Shown: positions 22,101 through 34,930 of the stretch, piece after piece
How positions within the stretch are numbered: position 1 is the stretch's first letter
Layout: every line of letters begins with the position of its first letter
Assembly: GCA_013400975.1 (NCBI GenBank)
Contig: WBMZ01011547.1
Span: 62,001 to 126,000, forward strand
Direction of reading: 5' to 3'
From: Atrichornis clamosus
Lineage: Eukaryota; Chordata; Aves; Passeriformes; Menuridae
Length of the DNA: 64,000 nt
Position numbers and translations under genes: made by a program
The notes under the pieces: generated by a model
Told to the model about the DNA's origin: nothing
What the model saw: only the letters and a program-made list of their open reading frames with translations
The model's database searches: none

Positions 22101-25100
22101 TTCACATGCTGGAAAGAGGTAAACAGGAAAAAAAATTACCCATTCCTGTACAAGACTCACTCTTACACTCAAATATCTGTCTCAAAATCGAGTCAATGAA
22201 TTGCAGGTACCTTGGTTGTAGTTTATTGAGTCCTCATGCCAGGCAAAGTCTCTCTGTATGTTTGCTTTAATTATCATGCTCCTAAAGAGGATAATAGTTT
22301 ATGCAGGTTTACTACAATGCCTGACTACTCTCCCTTCCCTTTGTCACAGATACCTGAACTTTGTATTCCCCACAGAAAGTGGAAATCACCTTGGAGACTT
22401 CTGCTTCAAAACACATTGAGATCTACTGGTGAAACAGCAGTAGAAAAATATTGTCACTTCCATATGCTGGGATATTTTCTTCCCAGAGCTCTCAGACATT
22501 CAGCACGACAGTTGCATTTTCCTGCCTAGAACAGGCCAACCATTTTCTTTTTAATTCTGTCTGACTTCAGTGCCCAAGTGAAAAGAGGGTTGTAATTCAT
22601 GGACATCAATACTTGCTTTTAAGTGATTTTTCACCCAAGAACATTACACTGGTTTCTACACTGTCTTGGTGTAAGTCCTGCTTCCTGGCACTATCTCTGC
22701 ACCTCACCCATCCAACTCACCAGGTATATATTTTCATGCCCTCTAGCAACAGATACTTTGTGGAGGAGTTAGTGCCTGCCAAGTGTGGTTTAATACTAAT
22801 TAATGCAGGCTCCTTGCCATTTTCTCCTCCAGCTCAAAATGACAGCACACCAATCACATATTTTTCAGCAGCACATCGTCTGACTGAGATCAAAATATCC
22901 CACTGACTTCCATCTGCATGGCTCTTTGCTGCAGCACAAACAGAATTCAGCTGCCTGCTTCTCAGAGAGGTGTGACATTTCAGGACCCACCTGACATTGA
23001 CTTAAACCCCTGTTAGTGTATTTTGCAGCAGAGAGCATGGCTAGTTTGTGGAGTGGTAGGAAATCAGCATCTGTTTGGGCGTTTTGAAGAGGTAGGGGTT
23101 GCCCAAGATGTGCATACTCAACATACGAAGAGACGTCTGGGAAGTACCACTGTAGAATCAGGAGGCTAGTCTGCTGGGTGGCTTGTGGGATGGACTGAGA
23201 ACGTTCTCCCTTGCAGGAGGCCAGCATCTTGATAACAATGGAAGGAAGATTACTCCTTTCTTTTTGTGAGAAGAAAGCAGGGTTCCCAGGTCTTCACCAA
23301 AATACCAGGATGAAATCACAAATTTTATCTGAGATACTTAAACCTGCTGATACCAAACCTCATATTACTCATGGAGAGCTCCTCCTCCCTCTGGGTACTA
23401 CTGACATTGCAAAATCTTTTGCTCACCACAATTCTTTCCACATAATACTTTCTGTGCCAGAAGAGAAATCTGATTTACTCTGGGAGGCCAGCACCATCCT
23501 TCTAGTGCTTTCAGCTAAAAATATGATGGCTTGCAAGAAACCAACAGTTAGAACTGACCAATTAACCATAAAAGTGATCTATGACAAAGAATATCCTAAA
23601 AAAATCACAGTCACCTACTCACTAGAACTGTCTAGCTTGTCTAGCTTTGTCTGTCTTATATTCCTCTATCTTTCTCCACCCATGGCTTTAAAGATTACCT
23701 CTCTTTCTCCTAGAGCTTTCTCAAAGTATTAATGAGCTACCCAATCAAAATCTGTATTAAATCTCTGTAAATGTTCAGTTGTTCAGCTATATGGCTTGGG
23801 TTGTGTTCATATATCAAAATTGCCAGGTCATTAGCTCTCAAATGAGGGGATAGCAAGTGAGTTACAAACTCATTCATACATTTGCCATGATGAATTTTCT
23901 CTAATTACCTTTTTCTGAATTCTGATGGTTGTGAGTCATTGCAGGCATTAATTTATATAGCCAGAAAGGTTAAATATAAATATATCAATCTATTGTCCAC
24001 CAAGAGAGACTAACACATGAAGAGAAAGGCCAGGGATGTTCAGAGTTAAGGAACATTTCTATTCCAAGTGGACAAACATGTAATGCTACCTGCAAGTCTT
24101 TCTGATAAGAATGTACAGACACTTGGGTTAATGCTGGAGCCAGGAACATTACGCCAGATCTGATGAGGAGTGAGGGTTCACCACTGTGGCTGCTCTGCCT
24201 TCAGCACTCAGGAACACCCTGGCCACACAGCGCAGCTCAGCAGCCTCCCAGGTGCTGGCAGTGTAACCACTTGTGATCCATCCCCTGAGCTTTTTTCTGT
24301 GCCGTGGAATTACACTGCTCCACCTTCTCAAAAAGCAAGGGTTCTTCATTAAAAAATATGACCCTGCAGATCTGTTCTGTCTTCACAGCAATATCCACAG
24401 CAGCTTAGGGATTTCCACTGACTTTCATCTTTGCTTGGATCAAGTCATCTACAAACACAAGGACAATGATAGCAAAGGCTTGCTATTTCTGAAGTTGCTG
24501 GTGACCAGGATGAGTGACTGCTGGCAGCCCACTGTCCCCTGTTCCTGCCATCAGGGACAGCTGAAAGGACACTAGTGAGGGTATCTGCTTCATCCATAGG
24601 AGGAACAGGGACATCCCTCAGTATAGCAGTTCCCTGGTGTTTCAGCTGAAGGTCCCAAACCTGCCTTCAGCATGGGGAAACAGGGAAACCGTGGAAAGGG
24701 GCACTCCTGGCTTCCCCACACTCCCTCCTTTTCCCTGCTCATTCCCTTACCAAATCCTCCCCCTCCCTTATCACATTCCCTCCATTCCTCTCATCGCCCT
24801 CTGAAACACTGAGCCTGCACTGCTGCCATGCACCAGCTTCCAGATCCCCTCACTCAGACCTGTGCCATGGGGTTCCTGGCCACTGCAGTGAGAAGGGTGG
24901 GGAAACTCTGGCCTCCCACTCATTGTCTTCTGCTACAGCTCTAAAAAATATGTATTCACTCCCTATCCACCTCTGCTTTGCACACCACCACATAAACCCC
25001 CCTTCTTCTTGATGCTATGTATTTACAATAACTCAGTTTCCATAAAATCTCCATTTATTCCTCACCGAAGCACCCTTATCTTATCTTGCAAACCTGACTT

Positions 25101-28100
25101 GACATCAGGCAGTTTTGTGTTTATATGAAAAAAGGGTTTGGCTTTTTAAACAGTTCAGCAGCCACAAACAGAGCTAGATCTTCAGAACAACTTAGCCTGC
25201 ATTTTGGGGCACTAAAATGAGAAGCCAGCTCTTCCAAGAGGGCTCTCTGTAATAGTGTGCTTTGAAAACATTACTTTAAATATCCCTGGAACAATTAGAT
25301 ATGGAGCCTTTGCTGAAAAGTCAGACTCTACCTCAGTGCCTCCCAGGCAGTCGAGTTCACCTGAAATCTGCTCTGCAGCCCTTTGCAGCTCTTCTGAGCC
25401 CTTCCCTGGTTTTCTGCTGCCTCCTTAGCCTGAACAACGCAGGTTATCAGGGCAAGGGTAAGGCTGGCCCCTGCTGATTTTGACAGACTGGAACTTGATT
25501 GATTCAGTTTGCAGACTTGGGACAATACTTTGTTGTGTCTTTGCCTGTTCCTTCACATTAAAACTATCTGGGAGCAAGGAAATTGTGCTATCAGACATCA
25601 AATCACAAAATTTCAAAGCTGGGTCATCTGGAGGTCAATATTCTTTTTTTTTTCTTTGCTAAGAGCACTACCAAGCACTCTGTGGAAGGTACCAAATAAA
25701 GCTCTCTTTATTACAAATCCACAAAAAAACCCACATGCCCATTATTTTTACTTGGTATGGAAACTTGTGTGTCAGTTCAATTGTATTGGCTTTCAGAGAA
25801 GAGTAGTTGTGCAGTGACTGTTCTGTGCACAACAGTTTGGTGATGTCTGTCCTTCATCCCATGAGTTGCGGAGCACCACAGAGTCATGAAATGATCTATC
25901 ACAAACCTCCTGTTATTTCAGGATACGGAAATATCTCCCAAGCACTGTATATAGACTACGGATTCATCATGAGCCAACCTGGAAATTTCAGTCTGAACAG
26001 CAGTCTTAAATTAGTAAGTGCAGGGAAGTCTGCAGTAAAACAGCAGACTGTCTCCAGTCATCCCACACTAAACAAGTATACAAATAGAAGCAGAATTTTA
26101 TAGATAAAAGCACAAATAGGACTGCTAAGATAAAAATCATAAAGGTCCCAACCCCTGAAAGTTCTTGGTAGTATTTAATTTTTTACTGTGGGCTTAGATC
26201 AGACCTGAACAGAGGGAATATGAATATAATACTGGCATTTCCCATCTGGACCTAGCTTTGGGGTTGGTTTGGAAGGGGAAAATTATCTCTTCATGATGAA
26301 CTTGCTTTTGTTGCTCTGGGCAGTCGTGGTCACTTACTGCTCATAGAAACAGTTTAATACAGACTCATATCTTTAATATCCTGGCAGCTTTACAAATGAG
26401 AAAGGGTTTACTTCCTTTTTTTCAGGTAGGGAGAGATAAAGCACAGAGCACTAAACCAATGTGCTGAGGAGGCAGAGCACCTCAGTGCTGGTGCCAAATC
26501 TGAGCTCCTGTGCCCATTCTATTGCATGAGGAGGTGCCAGACGTGGAGCCACACAGCAGGAGTCACCTGGTGCTGCACAGTCATGTAAGATCCACCGTCA
26601 CATCACCAACTTCAGTTCACAAACAGTGGAGCCACAGACATCCTCCGGGATGTCCAGAGGAAATACACACCCAAGAACTGGATATCAGAGTTGTACACAA
26701 ATGGAAGAGCATTGATTTGGCTTCAGCAAGAGATTTTTTTAAATAACAGGTTTGCAGAAACACATTTTATTTGTAAAGTACTTCCTGGGGTCATCCAGAC
26801 AGGTCCTTGACTTCTGAACACAATCTGCTCATCAAGGACAGTTGTTTTCAACATTTTTTAGCCTTGGAAGCTTCTGTGTACTTTACCAGTGGAGGTCAAG
26901 TCTCATGCAGTGGATTTAAATCTACTAACAGTCAGCCTGCTTCCCTCAGTTACTTCTCCCAAGTACTGGAGCAGCCAGATCCACAGGAACTGACAACCAC
27001 TGCTCCAGGCTATGCTTACAGTATCTTTTTTTAGTGAGATCCTGTGTGGCAACTCTTAGTGCTGCTGTCAAATCCTGGGACAAGCAAGCTCCATCATTTC
27101 ACTGACTGGAAAATCCAAGCTCACGTACTGCATGTCAACAGTCCTCTGTTCCTTTTCTTTTTTTTTAAGGAGGTGTACAACAATGTATACCCCCTCCAAG
27201 AAGGAAACAGTAAATTCTGTAATCAAACTGTGAAAGCACAATTATGAGCACAATTAAAGTGAAATATAGCTCTATTGATGTTGGTGGGAGTTTTATTATT
27301 AACTAAAGTTTCACCTCTGTGTTTCGGGTGGATAGTTATCCTGTTCAAGCAAAGAAGCCATTATTTAATCAAAATGACATTTATAACGCAGCATTACTAT
27401 CATATTCAAACATTCAGGACATGTTTACTTTAATCAGTTCTAATTAAATTGTTATACAAGAAAAATATTTAGTTCTACTGATGAGTGCACATATATTCCG
27501 GGGAAAGCAATGCAAATTGCCCAGGATCTCATTAACTGCTATTTGTACTGCTTTAAACTCTGGTGATGTTTTAGCAAGTCACATCTAACTCTTCTGTACT
27601 CTACTGAAACAGAGTCCCCTAAAATGAGAGAGAGCATTTCCAAACTAAGGCAATTGTAGCATTTACAATGATGCAGCATGTGCAACAAGGTAAATGGAGC
27701 AGAGATGGCCAAACCCTCAGTCCTATTAATTGCAAGGTTTAAGCAGTACTTGGATTCTCTGGCCATGAAAAGCAAAGAAACAAAGAGGCTGAGGGATGAC
27801 CTGAATACTCGCACTCCCCACCTCTGGACCAGGACAGGGTGTTGGCACGTGCCTGGCAGACCCTGCCCAGCCTGGCTGCTTCCCAGCAACAGAGCATGCA
27901 AGGGAGGAGGGTACCCATTTTTCTGCACCAGGCAGAGTCATGATGGGGATAGAGAAACAGGGCAGGCAAGTCCAGGCCTGGCTGGAGTTTTGCAGGACTG
28001 CAAACATCTCAGAGAGTGAAAAGGGAGGCCCAGGTCAACAACAGCACTCTTCTGAGTTCCTCTTCATCACCTTTTCACATGATTTCATGGTGGAAAACTC

Positions 28101-28330
28101 CTCAACCCTTCCCTCATGCCTCTTTTCTGTCACGGTCCCCTGGATTACCATCTAGTTTTATGAGTCTCCTCAAGACAAAGCAGAACATGAAAATATCCCA
28201 TCCTTCCAGAGTGACCCTGATGATGACTTGCCATTTGTCAGGGCCACAGAAGCAATTTCCTGGCACCCACAGGACACCAAGGTCCCAGCAGAAAAGTAAT
28301 GCACCTGTCCCTCAGACCCAGCTCAGCTAG

Positions 28331-28350
28331 CTTCCTTCCTTCCTTCCTTT
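28331..28350 (+). repeat. CTTC tetranucleotide microsatellite
   Basis: Four full CTTC units followed by CTTT. Confidence 0.9.
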
Positions 28351-31300
28351 GGGGTTGTCACTGCTCCTCAAGCACCTCCACCACGTTTCCTGCTCCTCAC
28401 CAGCCCTCCAGCATCACTCCCTTCTTCTCCTCCACTCACACTTGACTGCCCCAAGGTGCCCACCACTGCTCTGCTGCCCATCCCATCCCAAACCAGGCAC
28501 ACTCCTCTCTTGGCTGAGACCTGGTGCCTACTGACTCAGACACCTGACCTAAAACCACTGGTGGGAAGGCATGCAGATGTTCTGGGGCAAGGAACAGCTG
28601 ATGGGGACTCCTCTGTGCCTGCATGCCAGCATCCACCCTGAAGCATCACAGGAGGAAAAGAGAGGGTTTGGGTTATTCTGTAACCCAGAAAGCAGCCAGC
28701 ACAACACAGTACGATGCAGCTCAGCCTGTCTTTGGAAGGCGTTGATGAGGTATGCCCTTGGCTGAGAAAGGTGTGGAACCTGAGGACAGGTAGTCCACAG
28801 GAAAGCAAGGAGAACTGTGCTGGTTCTGGAGGCAGCAACCCTGAGTTTAAGCACTTGTTGTAACAGCTTTTGAAGTCAGTGGTCCCTTCAGCCCAACTCA
28901 GTGAGCACAAAGGTGCTTCCATTGTGCACCACAGGAAGAAGTGTGCCTGCCAAGCCACTGGCCCTGACTTCCCAGGGCAGAGTTCTGAGCAGCTGCTTCT
29001 CATGTGGTTCACCAGGCCTCCTTTCTCAGCAGGGTGGAGTAGGGACAACAACCTTCTCCAGGATCCAAACACATTAGGCATTTGAGCCTTCTCTTCTCTG
29101 AAAAGGCTGGTGGATACACCAGCAAGCAGAATTGGTGCTGAGCTAGGTGGCAGCTTTCTCTCCTGCTCTGTGTTTGGGGAATTGCTTGGGGCAGCAGCAT
29201 CCATGAGAGGCAGAGAAGATGCAGAGGGGTTTTGCAGGGGTTTGCACATTTTGAGTATTAAGTGTTATGAAGTGTTAAATATATCAGATACCCTGTAGGA
29301 AGAGCAAACACTGACATGTATTTAGACTAAGACAAGTGTCTGGAGCAAGACACAAGATTTGCGAGGGTTAACACATTACTTCTAACAGAGTCAAGAGCTG
29401 CTCACTACCTCAACAAGCTATTTTTTGCACCATAAGCGCACTGCAGTAAAACAACTTCCTCTTATGTGACCCCAAACCTTCACCTGGACAAGCTGTACAC
29501 ATGCAGGCCACTGCCAAGTTAGCAAGAGAACCATTTCACAGGAAGCTGGAGTCTTCTGGAAACTTCCCTTTACAAGAATGCAAATATAATGCAATTCTTC
29601 TTTGAATTCCCATATCTTTTTTTTTTTCCATTGACCTGTCCCTCGTGCAAGGCTGAGGCAGCACGGGCTCCCCCAAGCCATGCCCATGGGCATCCTGCCT
29701 GGCACTGGGCTGTGCAAGGAAACAGCCCCTCAGCACCAGGGTACCCTGGGTTGGCTCTGGCACTCACACGCAGAAGGTGCTGTGAGTCCTCATTTAAATG
29801 GCACCAATACAGCACTGCTGGCATGGCTGATTAGGCAAAGGTTGCTAAAACCTAGGAAAGAGAATAACCCCTTACAGTCACCCATCAGGGACAGGTCCAA
29901 GCCAGCCCTGATGGATGCTGCACAGAACATATGCTCCCTGTCCTTTCTCTGCTGCTGGGGAGCCTCCCCAAAACACGACATTAAATCCACCCCTTTTCCC
30001 ACACTGTGACACAGATCCAATGTTTCTCTGCCAGCTACATCCCAAAACCTTGCTTGTACCAAAATGAAAGAAAACATATTTAAGTCAAGAAGGTGATTGC
30101 ATTGCACAGGGTGCTTTTGTACCACAATGCAGATGTACAAAACAAACCAAGAGGTAATCTAGCAAACTGTCCAGATCCAGCCTTTAACTAAGGGGTCAGA
30201 CAATGGGATGGAAAACAAGGTCTAATATATACATATGATGAAAGGTTGACAGTTACTTCATTGTGTGCTTCGGTGTGAAAACCGCAGTGACAATGATACT
30301 GGAATGTGCTTTTTGTCACCACGAATACTTCACGCCAGGTGGAGAGGCTTTTTACATGCATGAGAAATCCTGTGCTTTGGGGCCTGCACAACTTAGAGCA
30401 GACAGGCCCTGAAACTACTTACAAAAATCCTGTTCTCCCAGACAAGCTGTGGTAGAAGGAGATGAAGTTATTTGCACGTGGGACGTGCCTAAAGCCAAAC
30501 AGCAGCAGAACACCTGTCCCAGCCAGGAGAGCTCACCATGCAGAGCTGCACCTGCTCAGGGATCAGTCCTGCTACTGCATAATTTGGCTCCTGGGGAGTT
30601 TTTTGAAACAAGGCTCACTTTTGACAGGCATCCTCCTTTGCAACTGCAGAGCTTCTCAGTGGACATGGTAGCAATCATTTTAAGGGAAGATTTGGAATTG
30701 CTCAATAGTAACTGGAGCAAGAGGGAACAACACAATGGCCTGAACAACACAATGGTTTTAGGAGTCACCACTAAACGTATGTCTTAGTTTCCAGGTGCCT
30801 AACTTAGGAATTGCACTACAAACAGATCTTGCCCAACACCCTCACCCACCCTACTTGGTGCAAGTTCCCTGTGAGCTCATGCCTGACTTCTCCACAGCAG
30901 GGAAGTGCCCTCTGCTCTGAAGATGCTTCCCACAAGCCCCAAGTTGACAGAGATGACAAGAAACATAGGATGCAGCTGTATGCCCAAGGGATCCAGAGAC
31001 ACAACAGATTTCCACACTTGTGGACTTCTTTGGGTGGAGAGTTTTCTTATGACTGCGGAAATTGTTGCATCCATCAGAAATGAAGCTGATGCTGACTAAG
31101 AGATTTTCCTCTTCCTGCTACATCCTCTGCATCTCAAGAGGGAATTTCCTGCCCAGTTAAGATTTGGAGACCCCAGCACACAGGTGAATGGGAAGGAGAC
31201 CAAGTAAAAGGACTGGCAACTGCAGGGAAAGAGCAGATGTAGTGTGTGCCAAAACCCACGGGGCACCTGATAATGTGCCCCAGTCACCAGACCAGGCTGT

Positions 31301-34080
31301 CCCAGGTCCATTTCCCTGCCTGGCTGGTTCCTCCCCCATCCTTTTGCCCTGCCCCAGCACAGAAACATACAGCTCAGCCCCAGCGCCCTATTCTCCCTTC
31401 ACTAAAAAGCTGGACTTCAAGGAAAAGGAGCCAGTCTTCCTCAGAACTCCCAATTAAATGGTGAGATCTGGCAATAATCTCACTTCCAGACAAGAGACGA
31501 AGCTTGAGGATAGAGGCACCTTTCCTTTCTTGGTGTACTACAGCAGCAACTGGATTCAAAGTACACAGGGCATATGGCCTTTCCCATGCCAAGTGTGTTC
31601 ACAAGGTTTAGGCAGATGGATATTAATAAGCAGTTTCCCTTTTCTGCACTTTTTTTCAAGCTTGGACACCAAAACATTAGTTTTGTTTCTTGCTTGTGGG
31701 CTGTTTTTGATGAGGGCTGGAATTGGTGGAGTCCACCCTTTGAAAGGTTTCACTGCTGTTAATAGTACAAGCACAAAATGGTAAAATCTTCCTTCAGCTA
31801 GATGCATTTACACTGGCATAAAAGTCCTAAGCACGCTAATGCTCTTTCCTGATTCAGTGCTAACTATTCAAGTGTAAAACATCTTGGTGTTAATATAGCA
31901 AATAAAACTGAGTTGAAAAAATACATAAAACACAGTTACGCTACTAAAACTTTTCAAGTGTAGACAAAAACAATCACATTCAACAACTAACAACAGCTTT
32001 GTGGAGTCCTCTAGACTCTAAACACGGTCATATATTATGTCAACACAGGGCATTTCCAATTTAATTATCAGTTTCATACACAAAAACACACCCTCTTGTG
32101 AGAGTACCTAGGCCATTAAAATCATGTGCTTACTGCCAGCCATTTTCATTCCGTGTTTGCCCTAGCCCAGGGCTAGAGTACTTCTCTTGTACACATTCCA
32201 TGCGATATTTTATTCTTGTTCAAAAGCTTGCTGTCAGTGGGTTCTTTTATTTATTATATTTGGTAACACAGTCATTTCTGTTGGCCTCAAGCATTTGTTG
32301 AACACAAGGGGGTAAACCGAGCTTAGAAGCAGCCAGCTTGAGACTCCTTAGGAACCTAGATTTCTGACAGCATCAAACATTTTGCTTACTACAAATTAGA
32401 TATATTTCAGAGCACTTTGGCATGCAGCTATTTACAGACATCAGCAGTGCAGTTTTTTTCCTTCTTCAAACTAGTTATTAAAAAAAAGGGGTATCCAGGT
32501 AGTATAGGAGTGTGCTCAGCAATGTACAAAACATTGGACCTTAATGGCAGAAAGAAAGGAGAGTGCAATGGTATATGGGCAGCAGAGGTGAGAGGCTAAT
32601 ATTTTGTCCCCAGAATTCCTTTGACTGCTAACAGTGCTACTAAATTCACACTAAGGCATCTGTAACTACTCTTCTACTGCTCTAATAATTCAAGTCTGCC
32701 CACTGCAGATGGGAGCTGAGAGGGAAGCCTGAGACATGGGTTGCATGAACAGAGCATGGCAGCACATCACCCCCCAAGCACACAGCACTAACCACAGCAC
32801 TGCACACCTCCCTGGCCTGGGACTGTCTCAGTGCAGGAAACAGGGACCTTCTTCCCCAAGGGAACCTACAGCTTTCCTTCTCACCAGCCTAAAGGGTGTG
32901 GAAAACCTGGTTCTGTCCACATGACAAACCACACTCTTTGGTTTCCCAGAAAAACAGGACCAGGCAGTGCATGCACAGTGAGTGCCTGAGTGTTTCAAGG
33001 AAATCAGATGCAGCCACAAAAACTCTATCCCATGGTAGTGGGAGGCAAGGGGGGAGCAGTAAAATGGGTCTCCCAGCCTGGGGAGGAAGGATGCCTTTTG
33101 TTGGATGACACAAATTTGGGAGCAATTAGTAACTAAAAACAAAAGCAATGTTGTGGGGAAAAGGGGCCAATGAGACACCCTGTCTTTAAATTGTGGATGG
33201 TGCCAATCAGTGAACTCCAGTGACTGCTACAGTAAAAAGTTGATTAACTTTAGGTAATACCTGAGGTGTGTGTTGCAGAGGCACAGGGCTGGCACCTGCA
33301 GAGCAATGGGACAACTGGACTGATCTCTCCTGACAGTTCCCCTCTCACCTCACTTTCTCATGGCATTTGTAGCATCATTGGCTCTGTGATCTCCTTGGGG
33401 CCACTGATCCTATGGACAGGTGAAGTCCACAGAATTAGGCCGGTTTAACCGGTGGAACAGCACATTTTCTCCTGAGAGTGCTTGTGTCAGCAGAAGTCTG
33501 GATGGGAGAGTAATGCAGGGACTGGTGCTCTCCTAACAAGCAGAGACCCTGTATTGGTTATGGAGCTGCTTGTTGTAAGGAACTTGTACTCCTTAAACCT
33601 AGCCTAGTGGTAATTTCTGACATGCTTCCCAAGGCAATACTCCAGTGGGCTCAACCATGCCCAGGGCATCCCAGAACTCTGCATGCCTGGCTTGCATGTT
33701 TGGAGTTCACTCCACTGCAAGCCTTTCCATGGGAGCTTGCACCCAGGACAGTTCTGACACCTCCTCCTCACCCTTCTTACCTACAGTCTGCAGCCCCAGA
33801 GACAACCAAGGCAGTTTTGCATTATGAACACATAATGTGCAATTTAAATAGGGAACAAGAAAAAACCTGAAAAGAAACCAACAACAAACCCACTCTAGTC
33901 TCCTACTCTTTCTCCTCCCCACCCTAAACATTCCAGCCTTCCCGGCCACTAGAGAGGGGAGTTGTTTATTTACATTATGCAAGAAGTGAAATATTTTTCT
34001 TTTTCTTGTCCTTTTTTTTCCTCTCTCCCCCTCTCCTCCGGGGGTTGCAAAGGTAGTTCAAACCCCTCCAGTCATCTCGG

Positions 34081-34331
34081 CTTATCAGCCACAGGAGATA
34101 CATTCCTCTGGGCTGCTCCCTTTATAAGTCGCTGCTGGCCGTGCGCCCACCCGCCGCTCGGCAGCGTCCGCGCCGGCAGCGCTGCCCGCTCCGCGCTGCC
34201 CCCGCCATGCCCTAGCCCGGGCCCCGGGACCGCTCGCCCGCCGGGGGACGCGCAGCAGCTCGGGGAGGGCCAGCAGCGATGGCACCCCCGTCCCCGTGCC
34301 CCACCGGCCCCTGAGGGCGGCTGCTGCCGAG
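34081..34331 (+). promoter_or_regulatory. Promoter and 5' UTR of the DUF4657-type gene
   Basis: A TATA box (TTTATAAG, 34121-34128) sits at the upstream edge of a CpG island, predicting transcription start near 34,150-34,155 and a 5' UTR of about 180 nt. Just upstream are CTTATCAGC (GATA-type, 34081-34089) and CATTCCT (TEAD/MCAT-type, 34111-34117). Combining a TATA box with a CpG island suggests regulated rather than purely housekeeping expression; that is inference. Two upstream ORFs lie in the leader, at 34207 and 34279. Confidence 0.65.
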
Positions 34332-34930
34332 ATGTTCAGCTGGCACCGGAGCTTCACCCTGGGAGCGCCCTTGAGGAGAGGTGAGTCCGCCGCGCCCCCG
34401 GGGTCAGCCGGCGGCTGCCAACACCTCCCCAAACCCGCTCCCCCGCCACCCCCTTCCTTCCCCTCAGCGGCCGCCCGGACGGTACTTAGGACAAGCCCAT
34501 CCCGGCCCGCCCCGCTCCCGGGCCCCGCCGGACGGGCACCGCGCTGCTGCTGCCCTGGCCTCATGCTGCGCTCCCTGCTCTCCGGCTGCCTCTGTCCCCA
34601 CGCAGGTAAGGCTGCCATAAGCGTGTCCCCTCTCGCTTCAGTCTCCGGCCCGTCAGCTCCCGCCGCGGGGCCGGCGGGGACAAAGATCGCGCTTTAGAAA
34701 TCGGTTTGATTTCCTTCTTCAAATGGGCTTATTTCGCCTTGGTAAATGTGGCAAAGCTTGGGAGAGAGGAGTAGGGTATGCGGGAGCTCTGTGGCTCCGA
34801 GCGGTCCGTGCTGCCCAGGGACCGGCACCATCGGAGCGGCTGCACCCGGCACGGCGCGGGTCCGGCACCCCCGTGGGGCGGGTCGGGGCTGCCCTCCGCC
34901 CGTCGCTGCGCGGGCAGTGAACGTCGGATC
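34130..34930. other. CpG island over first exon of the plus-strand gene
   Basis: GC- and CpG-rich block spanning the leader, the first coding exon (34332-34380), a candidate alternative first exon (34563-34605) and the start of intron 1. It contrasts sharply with the AT-rich, CpG-poor flanks. Confidence 0.85.
34332..34380 (+). CDS. DUF4657-type gene, coding exon 1
   Basis: ATG in context GCCGAGATGT encodes MFSWHRSFTLGAPLRR and ends in phase 1 at a strong GTGAGT donor. Joined to exon 2 it makes a Gly codon in frame. Chosen because of the donor quality, phase fit and CpG-island position; an alternative first exon exists 180 bp downstream. Confidence 0.7.

Larger units (their letters stand above)
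12980..34080. other. Intergenic interval between the two divergent genes
   Basis: About 21 kb without a supportable exon on either strand. Open frames here are short, lack flanking splice signals in consistent phase, and encode low-complexity or stop-limited peptides that resemble no family I recognise. Visible minor features are a 12-bp tandem repeat (19064-19111), a CTTC run (28331-28350), and T-rich tracts at 15826-15872, 18295-18307 and 25645-25657. Distal enhancers or non-coding RNAs cannot be excluded from sequence alone. Confidence 0.6.

Noticed and set aside
23211..23732. 173-codon open frame on the plus strand
   Set aside because: No recognisable domain or splice support; the hydrophobic end arises from T-rich DNA.
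28536..29249. 237-codon open frame on the minus strand
   Set aside because: Long for non-coding DNA, but the local sequence is GC-moderate and Cys/Ser/Pro/Leu-rich in several frames at once. There is no recognisable domain, no phase-matched splice context, and no promoter or poly-A arrangement. Most likely chance.
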